Source: Ascaphus truei
Lineage: Eukaryota > Chordata > Amphibia > Anura > Ascaphidae
DNA length: 64,000 nucleotides
Assembly (NCBI GenBank): GCA_036426205.1
Contig: CM071570.1
Span: forward strand, 75,065,977 to 75,129,976
Direction of reading: 5' to 3'
Shown: positions 22,111-33,384 of the stretch, one piece after another
Layout: each line of letters starts with the position of its first letter
How positions within the stretch are numbered: the stretch's first letter is position 1
Made by a program: the position numbers and the translations under genes
The notes under the pieces: generated by a model
Database searches by the model: none
What the model was told of the DNA's origin: nothing
What the model saw: only the letters and a program-made list of their open reading frames with translations

Positions 22111-22228
22111 CACAGCACATAGATTTTTTAAATAAAACGAACATAATTTTTTTTGAATGCATTTAACTCTCACAATTTAGTTCAGTCAATATTAATTTAT
22201 TAAATGAAATTACACAACAAGGGATTTT
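22111..22228. repeat. Direct repeat flanking element A, left copy
   Basis: About 120 bp starting 'gcacagcaca', with 'acgaacat' and 'agttcagtcaatatt', recurring diverged at about 23488-23627 on the other side of element A. It may be an old duplicated target or repeat arms of the surrounding PLE. Confidence 0.5.
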
Positions 22229-22774
22229 GAAGTGAAACTTCTTTAGTGGCACCTACTTCTGATGAGGCAAAACTGGAGAGATGGAGACAAAATGTGAAAT
22301 GAAAGTGACGTCACGGTCACCCCCCCCCTGTTCCCCCCACACGTCTGCTGTCACATGCGGCAGCGGCGGAGATAGCCGCCGGCGCCGCTCCCCCACACGG
22401 CCGATGACATATGCGGTGGCGGCGGCAAGAGCCACTGGCGCCGCTCCTAACGCCATTCCAGCCATTCCCCCACATGTCAGCCGCCGTTCCGCACCCGCTG
22501 ACATGCCGCGCATGCGCGGTAGTCATGGCGACGGTCACGGACGCCACGGCTCGGAGACTTCCCTGCGCTGCCGGGTGAATGAGGAGGATGGCTTTCCCCC
22601 TCCTCCTCCTTCTCCCTTCTGAGTCCGCTCCCCTAAGTCCGTTCTCCCTCTCCGCCACCCGCCACGAGTCAAGTCCGCTCTCCCCCTCCTCCCCCCCAGC
22701 CCGCTCTCAAGACTGCACGGGCACTTCCGGTGCCCGATGCTTGCGAGCGCGCGTGGTCCTGCCGCCGTGATCTG

Positions 22775-23220
22775 AGGTGAGGTGATGTGAAGGGGAGGTG
22801 CAGGGGGAGATGTGATGTGAGGTGAGGAGGTGCAGGGGGAGTGATGTGAGGTGAGGAGGTGCAGGGATATGTGAGGTGCAGGGGGATATGTGTAGGGGGG
22901 TGATGTGCAGGAGGGGTGATGTGCAGGAGTGGTGATGTGCAGGATGTGTGATGTGTAGGAGGGGTGGTGTGCAGGGGGGGGTGATGTGCAGGAGGGGTGA
23001 TGTGCAGGAGGGGTGATGTGCAAGAGGGGTGATGTGCAGGAGGGGTGATGTGCAGGGGGGTGATGTGCAGGGGAGTGATGTGCAGGGGGAGTGATGTGCA
23101 GGGGAGGTGATGTGCAGGTGGGGTGATGTGCAGGGGGGGTGATGTGCAGTAGGGGTGATGTGCAGGAGGGGTGATGTGCAGGGGGGGCGATGTGCAGGGG
23201 GGGCGATGTGCGGGGGGTGC
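22775..23220. repeat. GC-rich minisatellite, about 15-17 bp unit
   Basis: More than 20 copies of 'gatgtgcaggaggggt'-like units with variable G runs. Frames of up to 229 aa on the minus strand (HITPPAHHPSCTSP repeats) are read-through in three frames, not a gene. Confidence 0.95.
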
Positions 23221-23228
23221 GCATACGT

Positions 23229-23310
23229 CACACACACACACACACACACACACTGTCACACACGCACACACACAGAGTCACATGCAGTCACACGCATGCA
23301 CACACACACG
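23229..23310. repeat. (CA)n microsatellite
   Basis: CA/CACACG run next to the minisatellite inside element A. Confidence 0.9.
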
Positions 23311-23722
23311 AGGAATTCACGCATAGTGCAAATAGCAAATACAGGAGATGTATGCCGAGCACGCACGTTTTAAGTCAAATTTATTTGCGTTTTGTCAATT
23401 AAATTGTATTTTGATTTTTAATTAAAACATCACAAACACAAATAAAATTTCTGTGACAAAAGTCAAAGAAGTTTCACTTACTATGCGCGTGCACAGCACA
23501 CACAGCTTTTTTGTTATATGCATAACGAACATATTGTATCTTGAATACATCTATATTTTAGGATCTAGTTCAGCCAATATTTATGTATTAAGCAAATGTG
23601 CACAATAAGGGATTATATTAGTTTATAGCATTATACAACAGTGTCCAATTAGTAGCACCAGGATGGAATCAACATGCAACCATCATACTATCATCGCATA
23701 AAAGGAACCTCAAGCCACACCT

Positions 23723-23769
23723 CCACAAGAACCTGACGAAGCTTTATAGTGAAACGCGTAGTTCTGTGG
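23723..23769 (+). ncRNA. Canonical type I hammerhead ribozyme
   Basis: All conserved positions are present. Helix I is CCACAAGAAC with GTTCTGTGG (9 bp, one bulge). The core CTGACGA is at 23733-23739. Stem II is GCT/AGT with loop TTAT, then GAAA (23751-23754), palindromic ACGCGT as helix III, and A17 at 23760 as the predicted cleavage nucleotide. The very short self-complementary helix III is typical of PLE hammerheads, which act as dimers. An 'ataaaagg' box lies about 20 nt upstream. The downstream 230 bp holds 'caataaatatta' polyA-like signals. Confidence 0.85.
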
Positions 23770-24441
23770 GGGTATTTTGCATGCCGTCGGCCACTGTAGC
23801 CTACTGAAGCAGCTGTTTGCTGTCCCATCCTCCGGACGCGGAAGCAGGAACCAACCATAAACAGGATGCTGAGGGAAGCTGCTGCGAGCCTACACGCGCA
23901 TTTTTTTCTTTGTAAGTGCATATTTTATTTGTTATTTGTCAATAAATATTACGTTTTAACCCTGGTATCTGTTGCGTTATGTCACCCTAACGAGTGATGG
24001 GAGAAAGACACCAGTGTGTGCTGTGCAACCCACTGCCAACCAGTGTGTGCTGTGCAAGTTTTGAAAAAATGTTTTATGGTGCTCTAGAACAGAAAAAGCA
24101 GCACTAATGCATAATAGAATGATAGATTCTTGAATGGATACCCCTCCAATGAGCAATGCTGTGCTGAAAAGCAACTGTCCCAAAGAGATGTATAACTGGT
24201 ATACTAAAATCCCACATGGCAATGCAGTAAGGATATAATAATTAACACCTGCCGGTGACCAGTACAAAAAGAACATCCAATTCCACGGAACAGTGTAATG
24301 ACAACCATTCAGCATCCAAATGAAGAGATATAGAACAAAGGAATGAACTCACATGGGGTGAAAGTCCTCAATCTGTAGTGAGTCCGCTGTATCCAATGGT
24401 CATGGGGTAAGGTGTGCCTCCATCTATGGTTGAAATAGTCA

Positions 24442-24673
24442 GAAGAAGAAGAAAAAAAGGAGCACTACGTCCAGTGCTGGTAAGCCAAAGAATAACAACA
24501 AGAGTGCATGTCCACAATGAAAATTAAAGCTTATTTTAATGGATCACAGGAACAAACAAAGCACCAACGCGTTTTGGGCTATAAAAAGCCCTTTATCAAG
24601 GTGGGCACACACTCTGTTGTTATTCTTTGGCTTACCAGCACTGGACGTAGTGCTCTGTTTTTTCATCTTCTGT
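24442..24673. repeat. Inverted repeat enclosing a hammerhead
   Basis: Arms of about 63 bp (24442-24504 and 24609-24673), of which 40 bp ('agcactacgtccagtgctgg' and on) are perfectly complementary. The about 100-bp loop contains the hammerhead at 24561-24607 and the 'ccattaaaataagc' stretch. It looks like a compact pair of inverted PLE pseudo-LTR ends. Confidence 0.8.
24561..24607 (-). ncRNA. Hammerhead-like motif, U3/A8 variant with G12 lost
   Basis: Minus strand: CACC, TTGATAA, stem II GGGCT/AGCCC with loop TTTTAT, then AAAA in place of GAAA, ACGCGT, T17, GGTG. Helix I (CACC/GGTG) and helix III are kept. The G12 to A change probably kills catalysis. Confidence 0.55.
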
Positions 24674-24699
24674 GCTGTGCAAGGACTGGAAATCCTGTG

Positions 24700-25400
24700 G
24701 CACTCAGACTAGGCCATATTTACCCCTTAGGTTCCAGATAGACCCCAATCCAGGAAGCTTGTGGTTGCTTCAGGGAAGGCCCCTTAAATAAGTACACTGC
24801 CCCTGTAGAGACAAGTGTCAGGGACACAGCGTCGGACACCACGTAGTGCGTCAGGCCTGTGGTCTGAGACAGGCTGCCATCTTTGTCAGAGACTTTCTAT
24901 GGTGGGACGGTCCAGCTGGAGGCCACCCCACGCGGACGCAGAAGGTGTCGTGGGATCAGACTGATCGTTTGGTTGTTATTCAGCTACACCCTGGTGCTGG
25001 AGCCCCATGGCAGGTATTCTAACAAGTGCACCCACAGTCCACAGGCTAGCGCTACGCCTCATACTTGGGTGAGATTGACATTGTCGGTAGGACACTAGGG
25101 CTCTGATGCCCCTGAACCCCAAGTATGGTGGGAATAAACTGTGGGGTTATATACATCTACCTAGTGTATGCATTGTGTTGTATTATTGTTATGCTGATTA
25201 GGTGTCCAGTAAATACTGTTATACCATATCCTGTGTTTAATTACTGGGTACATTGTCTTGGAAGGGGCTATCCCCTGCGTGCGGATTCCTTCCAGGTGGA
25301 GGTACTGTATATGTGTAAGTGTATAGGTCACCCCAGGCTTCCTTCAGCGGAGAATAAGGCCTCCCATAAACCATCCAGGTAAAGCACCACGGAAGCGTCA
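24700..25400. other. Unassigned, LTR-like or PLE-flanking sequence
   Basis: About 700 bp of moderate GC with 'ggaataaactgtgg' (polyA-like, 25129). The start repeats, in inverted form, 22099-22120 ('gatttccagtccttgcac'). No coding blocks and no clear termini were found. Confidence 0.3.
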
Positions 25401-26487
25401 ATAGACACGGGAGAAAGGGAGCTACATATAGTTAAATACTTATCTGTATATAAATCAAGCGTCATTTCGTTAAATTCTTTGGCCTTTGGTAAGGATAGTG
25501 GTAATGGCCTTATAAATATGAAACCTGGAATTTCTCCAGATCCCCATAGATGAAATAAAAATATCCTTCAAGAATTCATTAAAAACACTTCAATCCTCCC
25601 TACCCTGTACTGCATATCAAAAAATGTTATTGCAAGATTTTGCATAGAACATATTTATCTCCTAAGTGAAGTCTCATATTCAAACTTTTGACTGCTAATA
25701 AATGACTTAAATGCTCCACTGTGGATGTAGATAGTGTGCATTGTCAGTGGAACTGTATATATACAGATGTAGTAGACGTTGTTACACAGTTAACGCAAGT
25801 TAACACACAAAATAATGCATTACATAACAAGTGTGTTATCTCCTTAAACATTTTAAATAGCGCTACTGTTGAAAACCACACCAGTGTTAACTCAACACAT
25901 TGTGTTAATGGGTGCAATCATGTCTGCATCTGTATATGTGTATACAGAAATTCTAGAAGGAAAATCAAACTTGGAAAGGTCATCTGAACAAGAACTTTAA
26001 GCTGTCCCCAAACTGGGCATTTTTGAGATAATGGAAAAAATGAAAGGTAAAGGCAAAAACACATCTACGTGTATATTATAAGGTACTTTCTTTATGGCAG
26101 ACCAAAACAAATCAATCCTCCTATGTTGGAGTCATAAATCTGTCTCGGTTGTGACCATTCTAAAGGAAAAACTGTTATTTCTGTTCAGTATGGGCTGGCT
26201 AAAAACATTTAAGAATGTCGAACAAGATACCAAATTTGTTGAGGTTTGTGTTTATTTTATTGACATTCTGCTGATAACAAACTGTTACAATGTACAGGTT
26301 GGTTTTCCACAAGAACCTTGAGGAGCGATCCCCCTCTTGAAATGTAAAAACATTTAGATAAATATCGCATAACTTGTGTTAATCAATTAATTACATCTCC
26401 ACGGTAACGACCTATATCTACAGTATGTACTGTATACTATGACTTATTGTGCTTAACAATGATTTTATTTTTTCTATCTCACTCTTC

Positions 26488-26490
<3 letters not shown>
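25401..26490. other. No recognisable gene
   Basis: AT-rich sequence without family motifs on either strand. Confidence 0.4.

Positions 26491-26537
<47 letters not shown>
26491..26537. repeat. (CT)n microsatellite
   Basis: An uninterrupted run of about 23 CT dinucleotides. Confidence 0.97.
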
Positions 26538-26540
<3 letters not shown>

Positions 26541-26644
26541 CCTATCTCTTTTCTTTCTAATGCCATTATCAGGACTAAAACATATTATTTTGATCTCAGC
26601 TACAAATTGTAATACATACAGTACTTGAATGTAAACATTTTCAC

Positions 26645-28555
26645 TTTTTTTAATCAATCTTTTTTATTGGCAACAAACACGTACAGACATAGGTACAGTG
26701 ATGTCATGAGCACATGACAACATAACTTGACTGGGTTTGGCGAGGTGTTGACCAATAGAATTTTCCTTTTCAGAGGAAAGAAAGGAGGGGAGGGAGTGGG
26801 GAGGGGGAGGGGAGAGGGTAGGGCTGATATAACTTCTGAGCGTGGGGGGGTACAGAGAGTTTTTACATGCATCATTTGATTACAGTACTTTCATAGCGTT
26901 TAAACAAGGGGATAACATTTAAGACCTCTATTTACTGTACATTGGTTGGAAACAGTGCAATTCTGTTGCTGTTAAATGTAGCAAAGTATCCACAGCGCAA
27001 AAAAACAACTTCAAGTTTCGGGGGGAGGGAAGTAAAGGGGTGCGTGGGGGGGGGGGGGGCGTGAGGGGGAGGGGAGCAGGGGGGGTTAGGGGGTGGAGAC
27101 ATAGGAATTATAAGTTATAGATATAGAAGCATGCCGAAACCTTAAATGCACTTTGTTTGTGTAAAGTGCTACCGACGTTCACGGGCGTATGGACAGCATC
27201 CATATGTTCTGGGAGTCCTGGCAGAGCGCAGTATTCTAGGGACCCTTTAACTTAGCGAAATGGAGAGAGTTTGGTATGTTTAATTGGAGCGTGGTGCATT
27301 TGGGGGCTCTTTTGGACAGAGGGAGAGGGCATACACTCTATATCTACATTGAGAAAATGGCTTTGAGACATTCAGGGCACTGAGGGAGCCAGCTTAATAT
27401 TCAAAGCAGGATCTAAAGAGCCAGGGTGCGGGGGGGAGGGGATCAGGGAAACGAGGGGGGGGGAAGCGGGGAGCAGGGGAGAGTGAGGGGGGGTGGGAGC
27501 AGGGGAGCGGGGGGGAGCGAGGAGGGGAATTGATACTACAGATGAGGATACTTCAAGTTCGTGTCAGTTCTGGGGAAACTGTGAGAGGCCATCAGGGAGA
27601 CATACAAAGATTGCTATCGGGAGGATGATGATTTAGACGTATACAACCTTGCACTCCCGGTCTGTGGCGGGGCAGTGCTTATCTGGCGATTTGGAGACCA
27701 TGGAGGGGGGAAGGACCCTTCCTGCATTTCCGTGCGGGTCAGTCCAGGGAAATAAGCCCAAGTTCTTGTTCTCATCCCTGTTGCGTAAGCCACGGGAGCT
27801 TCTGGGGATGTCAGCTGGTGATGCGGTAATCAATAAATCTCCAGAGACTGGTGCACGCTGGACTCGTGAAGGTGGAGCGGCCCGACGGGTGCCAGGACCG
27901 GATAGGAGAGGGGCTGCCAGACATGAGCCATGTTCATCACAAAGAGTGGTGAGTGATGGGGGAGGTAGTAGTGGGGCCAACAGCTGAGTGGGCCCAACGG
28001 AGGTTGGGTAGGTGGTCGGGGGGTGAGGGAACGTGCGGAGGGTCTGGTAGGTTGTAGACAGGGAGGGAGGGGAGGAGGGGTATGATGTGGTTGGGAGGAG
28101 GAAGCAGACCAGGGGTGGGGAGAAGTGGAAGCGGGGGTCGAGGTGGGGTCGAGGTGGACCGGGAGGGAAAGGGGGGGCTTAGGGGGGGAGTCCAGGGAGT
28201 GTGTTGACCAGTTGAGGGGGTGCTTTGCTGGTAGGCGGTCTTCAGACAGGGCTCTAGGGCCTGGACCAGGAGTTGGAGGTGCCCAGGTGCTGCTCTGCCG
28301 CAGGATCAGTTGGGGGGAGAGGAACCGGGGTCTCCGTTGCTCGGGTCTTACTTCAAGAGACTTGGCCGGCAGCTCAGGGAAGACTCTGATTGGCCAGGCG
28401 CTCCGAGGCTCGGAGGATCTCTGCTTCTTCGGAGTTTGCTGGGGCCCTGGGGGTCGGCCTGCGATCCTGCGGAGGGCTTAGCCCCAGCGCTTTCAGGAAT
28501 GACGGGGAGTCTTCTGATCTGGAGATGGTGTGATGTCGGACATTTCTCAGGACAA
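26645..28555 (-). mobile_element. L1/Tx1-type LINE remnant: non-coding tail
   Basis: The minus strand ends at a T-rich 3' tail (plus 'cttttttttaatcaatctttt', 26644-26664). Upstream is 1.9 kb without ORF2 motifs, holding long G runs on the plus strand (26783-26822, 27019-27090, 27428-27525, 28017-28185). With ORF1 at 28556-29353 it forms an internally deleted LINE that has ORF1 and tail but no RT. The G-rich tracts could form G-quadruplexes on the plus strand. Confidence 0.55.
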
Positions 28556-29353
28556 TCAATTTGAAAGGAAAGCCCCAACGGTAGGTGATGCCACGATCTT
28601 TGAGAATATTAGTGAGGGCTTCATCTCTCTCCTTTTTCCAATAGTGGCACTCGACAGATCGCTGAAGATCTGGATCATGTTGACCTCTATTTGGAGGTCT
28701 CCCGATCTCCTGCTTGCGGCCATAATTTTCTCTTTGGCAGAGTACATGTGGAATTTTACGACCACATCTCTGCAGCGGTTTGGGTCTGTGGATCTGGGAC
28801 CAAGTGCCCGGTGTGCCCGATCCATCTTTAAATCATGGTCAGATAGAACCAGAATCAGGAATAATTTGCAGAGGTAAGCTTGGAGGACATCAGAGGTGAC
28901 CGCTTCTGGGATGTTCCTTTGCGTAGATTTTGCCTGCGGCCCCTATTTTCCTGGTCCTCCAGTGCATCCCTTAGTTTATTAACCTCTGCCTAATCTGATC
29001 ACTTCATCCTCCGTCGTGGATTGCGATCCAATCACGTCTACTATTTTGCGCTCCAGGGTATCTGTGTGTTTCGTGAGGCCATTTATGTCTTCTCTTAGAC
29101 CATCCAGGGCAGTGTTTAGGTCTTCTTGAAATCCCCTTCTCATTTTTTGGAAAATGGACTCAAAGGTCTGTTTGTTTAGGCCGAATTCCTGCAACTCTAA
29201 GGTGTCTGGTTCAGCTGCTGCCTCCATGTGCATTGCGTGCGTTGCCTCCTCGGCGCCATCTTGGGAGTCGCCGCTCGGCTCCAATGGGCGTTGCGCAGGG
29301 GCAAAATACTTAGTAACCCCCTGGCCCATGTTTCCTTTTGGCCTGGTAGGCAT
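28556..29353 (-). pseudogene. L1/Tx1-type ORF1 protein remnant
   Basis: From Met at 29353 the minus strand reads MPTRPKGNMGQGVTKYFAPA, then a coiled-coil-like part (TFESIFQKMRRGFQEDLNTA; LREDINGLTKHTDTLERKIV), a stop near 28979, then LRDALEDQENRGRRQNLR and DRAHRALGPRSTDPNRCRDV. The ENR-RR-NLR-KG and RAHRALGP blocks are diagnostic of the L1 ORF1p RRM domain, and VVKFHMYSAKEKIM follows as its C-terminal domain. One stop or frame break and a missing ORF2 make it a pseudogene. Confidence 0.82.
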
Positions 29354-29519
29354 TGTCTCCCTTTCTTGGGCACTTCGGGTGAGTTTGGGGAAATTTTTGT
29401 GGTGGTAATCGCTCGTTCCGGCGGGTTGTTTGCGAGGGTTTCAGGAGCTCCTCTTCTACCCGACAATGCTCCGCGACATCACTGGAAGTCCCAACATGTG
29501 CACTTTTAATAAATATATA

Positions 29520-30000
29520 AGTAAAAAAATACAAAATCTGAGAATACTACAACAGGGTTGGAAGAGGAATTAAGCAGAAAGGTGAATTAAGCTACTTTAA
29601 GCGATGTTAAAGAGGATGGATAAAAAAGCACTTTACAAGAAAGGAAAGAAAATCATAAGCGACTGCATAGATTACCAATTAAAGTTTCCAGTAAACCGGG
29701 TTTGAGAAGGGCAGACACAAGAGAAACACTGGATTTTCTAAGGCCAACACATATCATAGACGGTCCAGATTGCAGAGTTCTAACTCTCACAGATAAAGAG
29801 GACTTACAATTTACAAGTTGAGGAAAATTATTAAAAGACTGACACTAATCTGACACATTTGGCAACTAATAATATTAAATGTGTGTTCATGGACATTTAT
29901 TACTAAGTAATTAGTGTATAATTAACAAATAAACAGCTGCATTTTTTTTAATAGCACAGGAGAGAGAGAGAGAGAGACCATTAGAAACAAAGGGATGGAC
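29520..30000. other. No recognisable gene
   Basis: AT-rich sequence with a short GA run near 29960-29978. Confidence 0.4.
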
Positions 30001-30002
30001 AG

Positions 30003-30075
30003 ATGACATCCTTGAGCAGAATACGAGAGTTGGGATGGTGTATAGCAAAAAAGTAGCGCTGAGATGTTAGGCCCG
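30003..30075 (-). mobile_element. Short L2 LINE C-terminal fragment
   Basis: 'gacatccttgagcagaa' and 'gagatgttag' match 5010-5070, the L2 RT tail in this window. It is about 70 bp, abutting a GC-rich hairpin element. Confidence 0.7.
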
Positions 30076-30490
30076 GGCCATAGAGGTGTGGGGAGAGCGG
30101 AGGCGCTCTAATGCTGAGGCTCGCCTGCTTCAGTCAGCGCGATTGCACGGACTTGCAGGCGAGCCAGCGTGCGCGAAGGGAGCCGGGGGGAGGTGGTTGG
30201 AGGCGGGGCAGTGACGTCGCTGGGCCAATCGCTCCCGACGCACTGACGTCAATGTCACGGCGCCGACGTCACGGCGCCGTGACGTTGACGCTGCTGTGCT
30301 GTGATTGGAGGTTTTCAGCCGACAGCGCGCTGAAAAACAGCTTGGCGCTCGGCTGAAACCTCCAACTCGTCAGCACGCCTGCGGACGCTCGCGTGAGCCC
30401 CCTCTCAAGGCATCCTCATTGAGGATGCAGGGGCTCAGCGCGGAGTTTCCAAAAGGAAACTGCAGAAGTATACTGCCAGTCCGCGGAGTA
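30076..30490. repeat. GC-rich hairpin element
   Basis: CpG-rich block with nested palindromes: GGAGGTTTTCAGCCGA...TCGGCTGAAACCTCC (about 30307-30363) and CACGGCGCCGACGTCACGGC. No coding sequence was seen. It probably is a structured MITE inserted beside the L2 fragment. Termini were not defined. Confidence 0.5.
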
Positions 30491-30572
30491 TGTTATTGTA
30501 CTGTATGTTTCATTGGGCAAAGCGCCAGTAGCCATACAGTATTTGGCTACTAGGGCATTTTCTCATTCTTGT

Positions 30573-30797
30573 GGGGGTTTGTTGGGGGATAGAGGAGGCA
30601 GGTGAAGAGAGTATTTGTGACAGTGGTTTGAAATGTCTCCTGGGTGGGTAGCGGGAGGGGTTAACCCCTTAATTACCTTATTTTTTACTATCGTTATGGT
30701 AATAATGGGATTAACCCCTCCTGCATTCCTCTTGGTAGGTCTAACACCCACCCTTGGTCAACTACCTTCATCACCCACCCCCTCTACCCCCAACAAA
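30573..30797. repeat. Palindromic MITE
   Basis: The whole 225 bp is an imperfect inverted repeat. The left 'tttgttgggggatagagg' pairs with the right 'cctctacccccaacaaact', and the centre 'ggaggggttaacccc' pairs with 'ggattaacccctcc'. No ORF. Superfamily unassigned. Confidence 0.7.
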
Positions 30798-30899
30798 CTG
30801 GATATGCCAGTTTAACCCCTACAGTAACTTAGTGACTAGCCGCTAAGGTAATAAAGCTACTTTAACTATTATTTTAATTACATAGTATGGAAGCAGAGG

Positions 30900-31317
30900 G
30901 TAACCAGAGCTCAAAGTATGAGGAGCTCTGTTTTTGCCATGTTTAGTTTAAGAAGGCGGAGGGCCATCCAGGATGATATAGCTGACAGACATTCAGAAAT
31001 TTAGTCTGTACCGCAGGTGTAAGGTCAGGGGTAGAAAAGTAAATTTGTGTGTCATCAGCATAGAGATGATATTTGAACCCAAGAGAAGTGATTAGGTCAC
31101 TTAGAGAGAGTCTGTAAAGAGAAAAGAGAAGAGGTCCCAAGACAGAGCCCTAGGGTACCCCAGAGAGATTGATAGAGGAGGAGATGTTTGCAAAAGAGAC
31201 ACTGAAAGTACGCTGGGAGAGGTAAGAGGAGATCCAGGAAAGAGCTTTGTTATGAATGTCAAGAGTATGGAGAATGTGAAGGAGATGTGGTGGTCCACAA
31301 TATCAAATGCTTCAGAG
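30900..31317 (-). pseudogene. L2-type LINE RT fragment, second copy
   Basis: The minus strand reads [20 protein letters not shown] (YADD intact) and [20 protein letters not shown], then the IVDH region in another frame. It closely resembles 5580-5900. The 5' side is cut at 31318 by unassigned sequence. Confidence 0.82.
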
Positions 31318-31870
31318 ATGGTAAGTCGGTGAACCCCATCCAGGTTCCAGCCGATGACAGTATCACAGGTAAGTGTGTAGTTAGAATGCCAATGTCCGGT
31401 AACGACCATGTGACAAATAGCAACATCACAGGGCTGATATAGATCGTATCCTCCACACATTCATTTTAATGTTATGCCGTGAACAGTGCACCTGATTCAT
31501 CCACCGCAAAAGCACCTGCTGTAACCTCCTCAGAGTCGCTGGCGTCTTTTCTCCTCCCACTCCTAAGCGCCGTGCAGGACGGCCGTCTGCTCAGGGGAGG
31601 ATGGGTGGCAAATCCCTCACAGCTGACTGGCTCCGTTGCAGAGGTGATCCTCGCACGTCACACTCTCAGCTGTTGTTGCGACCCCGATTTCAGGAAACAC
31701 AGCTTGCGGCAGGAAGGCCAGCTGTAGTGTCTGTGGGTAACATGCAAAAGGGCTTGCAGCGTCTATGCCTCCAGGGACAAAATGAGCGTTCAGAGTGTCC
31801 AGTCAAAAGTTCAAAAAAGCTAAAACTTGTCACAAAGCAACTGAAAAATCTGTTAGCACTAGCTGATAAT
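31318..31870. other. Unassigned insert between L2 fragments
   Basis: About 550 bp unlike the first L2 copy, separating RT and endonuclease pieces. It has no recognised terminal repeats or coding motif. Confidence 0.4.
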
Positions 31871-32498
31871 AATCATTGGTGAAGGCCAAAAGAAGATTTT
31901 ACAGAGAGAAAGCGGGAAGACCAAAGGAAAGAAGGGTCATCAATATGATAGTTGAAGTCCGTAAGAAGAAAAGAAAGGGAGTCTGAGGAGCAAAAGAAGG
32001 AGAGCAAGAATTCCAAGTCTGAGAGAAAGGCAGAGGGGGATGAGTAGTGTAGTGTAGGTATGAGATCGATGACCACCACCTGGAGAGGGAGAGGAAAAAA
32101 ACGCTGGATAGTGTGAGCCTCAAAGGAAGGAAAAGGAAGACAGAAAGGTATAGGAAGTTGGATGTGGGAGGTGAGGATGAGAAAATGTAAAAATAAGGCA
32201 GGGGCCATGATTGAGAGATATATCCTCAGAAGCAAGAAAGAGAATCAAGGAAAGAAAGAGAATGTGTGATGAGGATTTGTATGGGTGTGCTTTTGTGCAG
32301 GGAGTATTGCTGAGTAGTGTCAAGGGGTGCAGATAGGAAAGAAGTTCATATGAACTAAGAAGTTAAAAGGAAGGAAAGATGGAGATATATGAATGGAGTT
32401 AGAGCTATAATGAGGATGGAAGAAAGAAAAGTGTAGATTGGAAAGAAATTAAGATAGAGCAAATATAAATAGTAAAGGCGGCATGGCAGTGTAAGTTG
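31871..32498 (-). pseudogene. L2-type LINE N-terminus and endonuclease fragment, second copy
   Basis: The minus strand includes EDISLNHGP (about 32203-32227), the decayed equivalent of the 2A-like GDISPNPGP at 13490-13516, followed by frames resembling PLPLQVVVID and LEFLLSFF in the endonuclease. Frameshifted. It is interrupted at 32507 by a hAT-type MITE. Confidence 0.72.
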
Positions 32499-32506
32499 TG
32501 CTAGTA

Positions 32507-32799
32507 CAGGTGAGCACAATCTTTTTCCCTTGCGCCCCCCTGCCAGCTGTCCTGCTCTCCTCGTGCCCCCATCCCTCTTCCTTGCCGTGGTTCCCAGTGT
32601 CTGGGCATCATGGTGTCGCATCTCCAGATGCCGGCTGAACCATGGTAAGTAAGGTTTACAAAGGCCTTCGCCGCTTCCCCGGCACTTCATTTAAGTGCAT
32701 TCGGGAAGCACACAGGGCCTCTGTAAACCCTGTGCCCCCTGCAGTTGATCTCATGCCCCCTCTGGGGGGCACCCCTCCACCCCAATTTGTGCACCGCTG
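32507..32799. mobile_element. hAT-type MITE
   Basis: A 293-bp element starting CAGGTGAGCACAA and ending TTGTGCACCGCTG, imperfect inverted termini. It is flanked by a perfect 8-bp direct repeat TGCTAGTA (32499-32506 and 32800-32807), the size produced by hAT transposases. No coding capacity. It lies in the 5' region of the second L2 copy. Confidence 0.82.
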
Positions 32800-32807
32800 T
32801 GCTAGTA

Positions 32808-33384
32808 GACGGTGGTGGGTGAGGGTTGGGCATTGACAGTGAAGTTAGAATAATGGCAAACAGCAAGAAAAAATGTATGAGTGGCAGTGCTATACTGTAG
32901 AATATTGATTGTAGAGTACTGTATCTTCGCGGGTCTTTGATTGTCCTCCTGTCCAACTCAGTTCAACTCCTAGAATAACTCGATATCCCATATCTACAGG
33001 TCACTTTAACACAGAGCACACTTCTCAGTGTTGTCCCCAGAGATGTTCACAATATATTGGCCCAGTGTATGTTATCTCCCACCCACAAGAAGCTGCACAC
33101 CTCTCTGATTAACAACCAAGCAAGATTGTTTACTTTATCATATCAATTAAAGACAAGGTGTAGCCTTAGGCTTGCTAACGCCTCCTTCCTTCCTCCTCCT
33201 CCTTCTCCATCCATTTACTGTATATGTTTGATGGTAATAACAATGTTTCATAATGTTGATACTGTAAGTACAGAGGTTAAGGTTATACAGATCTAAACTA
33301 TGACACTTGTTTTGAAGGTTACCTTTTGTTCCCTTTTCTCTCTGATAAAACTAAGAAATATTTTTCTTCTTTTGTTCTTTTTTT
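32808..33384. other. No recognisable gene
   Basis: Sequence beyond the L2 5' end. No motif seen. Confidence 0.4.

Larger units (their letters stand above)
22229..23510. mobile_element. TIR element A (short family member)
   Basis: Bounded by inverted copies of AAGTGAAACTTCTTT (22232-22246 and about 23467-23481). The left end, through 'ttagtggcacct' and 'gagatggagacaaaatg' to 'gtgacgtca', matches the reverse complement of the right end of element B (41610-41706). The right end, through 'actatgcgcgtgcacagc', matches the left end of B. So A and B are the same family in opposite orientation. The interior is a CpG-rich block (22320-22770), a 15-17-bp minisatellite and a CA run. No transposase was seen, so it is non-autonomous. 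Confidence 0.75.

Noticed and set aside
22320..22770. CpG-rich block as a promoter CpG island
   Set aside because: The same phrases recur in element B, so it is part of a mobile element; no adjacent gene was found.
22775..23220. Repeat array as a CRISPR
   Set aside because: No spacers and a eukaryotic context; it is a simple minisatellite.
22535..23271. Three overlapping frames of 180-229 aa on the minus strand, rich in H, P, T and S
   Set aside because: All three frames stay open because the underlying 15-17-bp minisatellite lacks stops; the proteins are the same repeat read in different phases.
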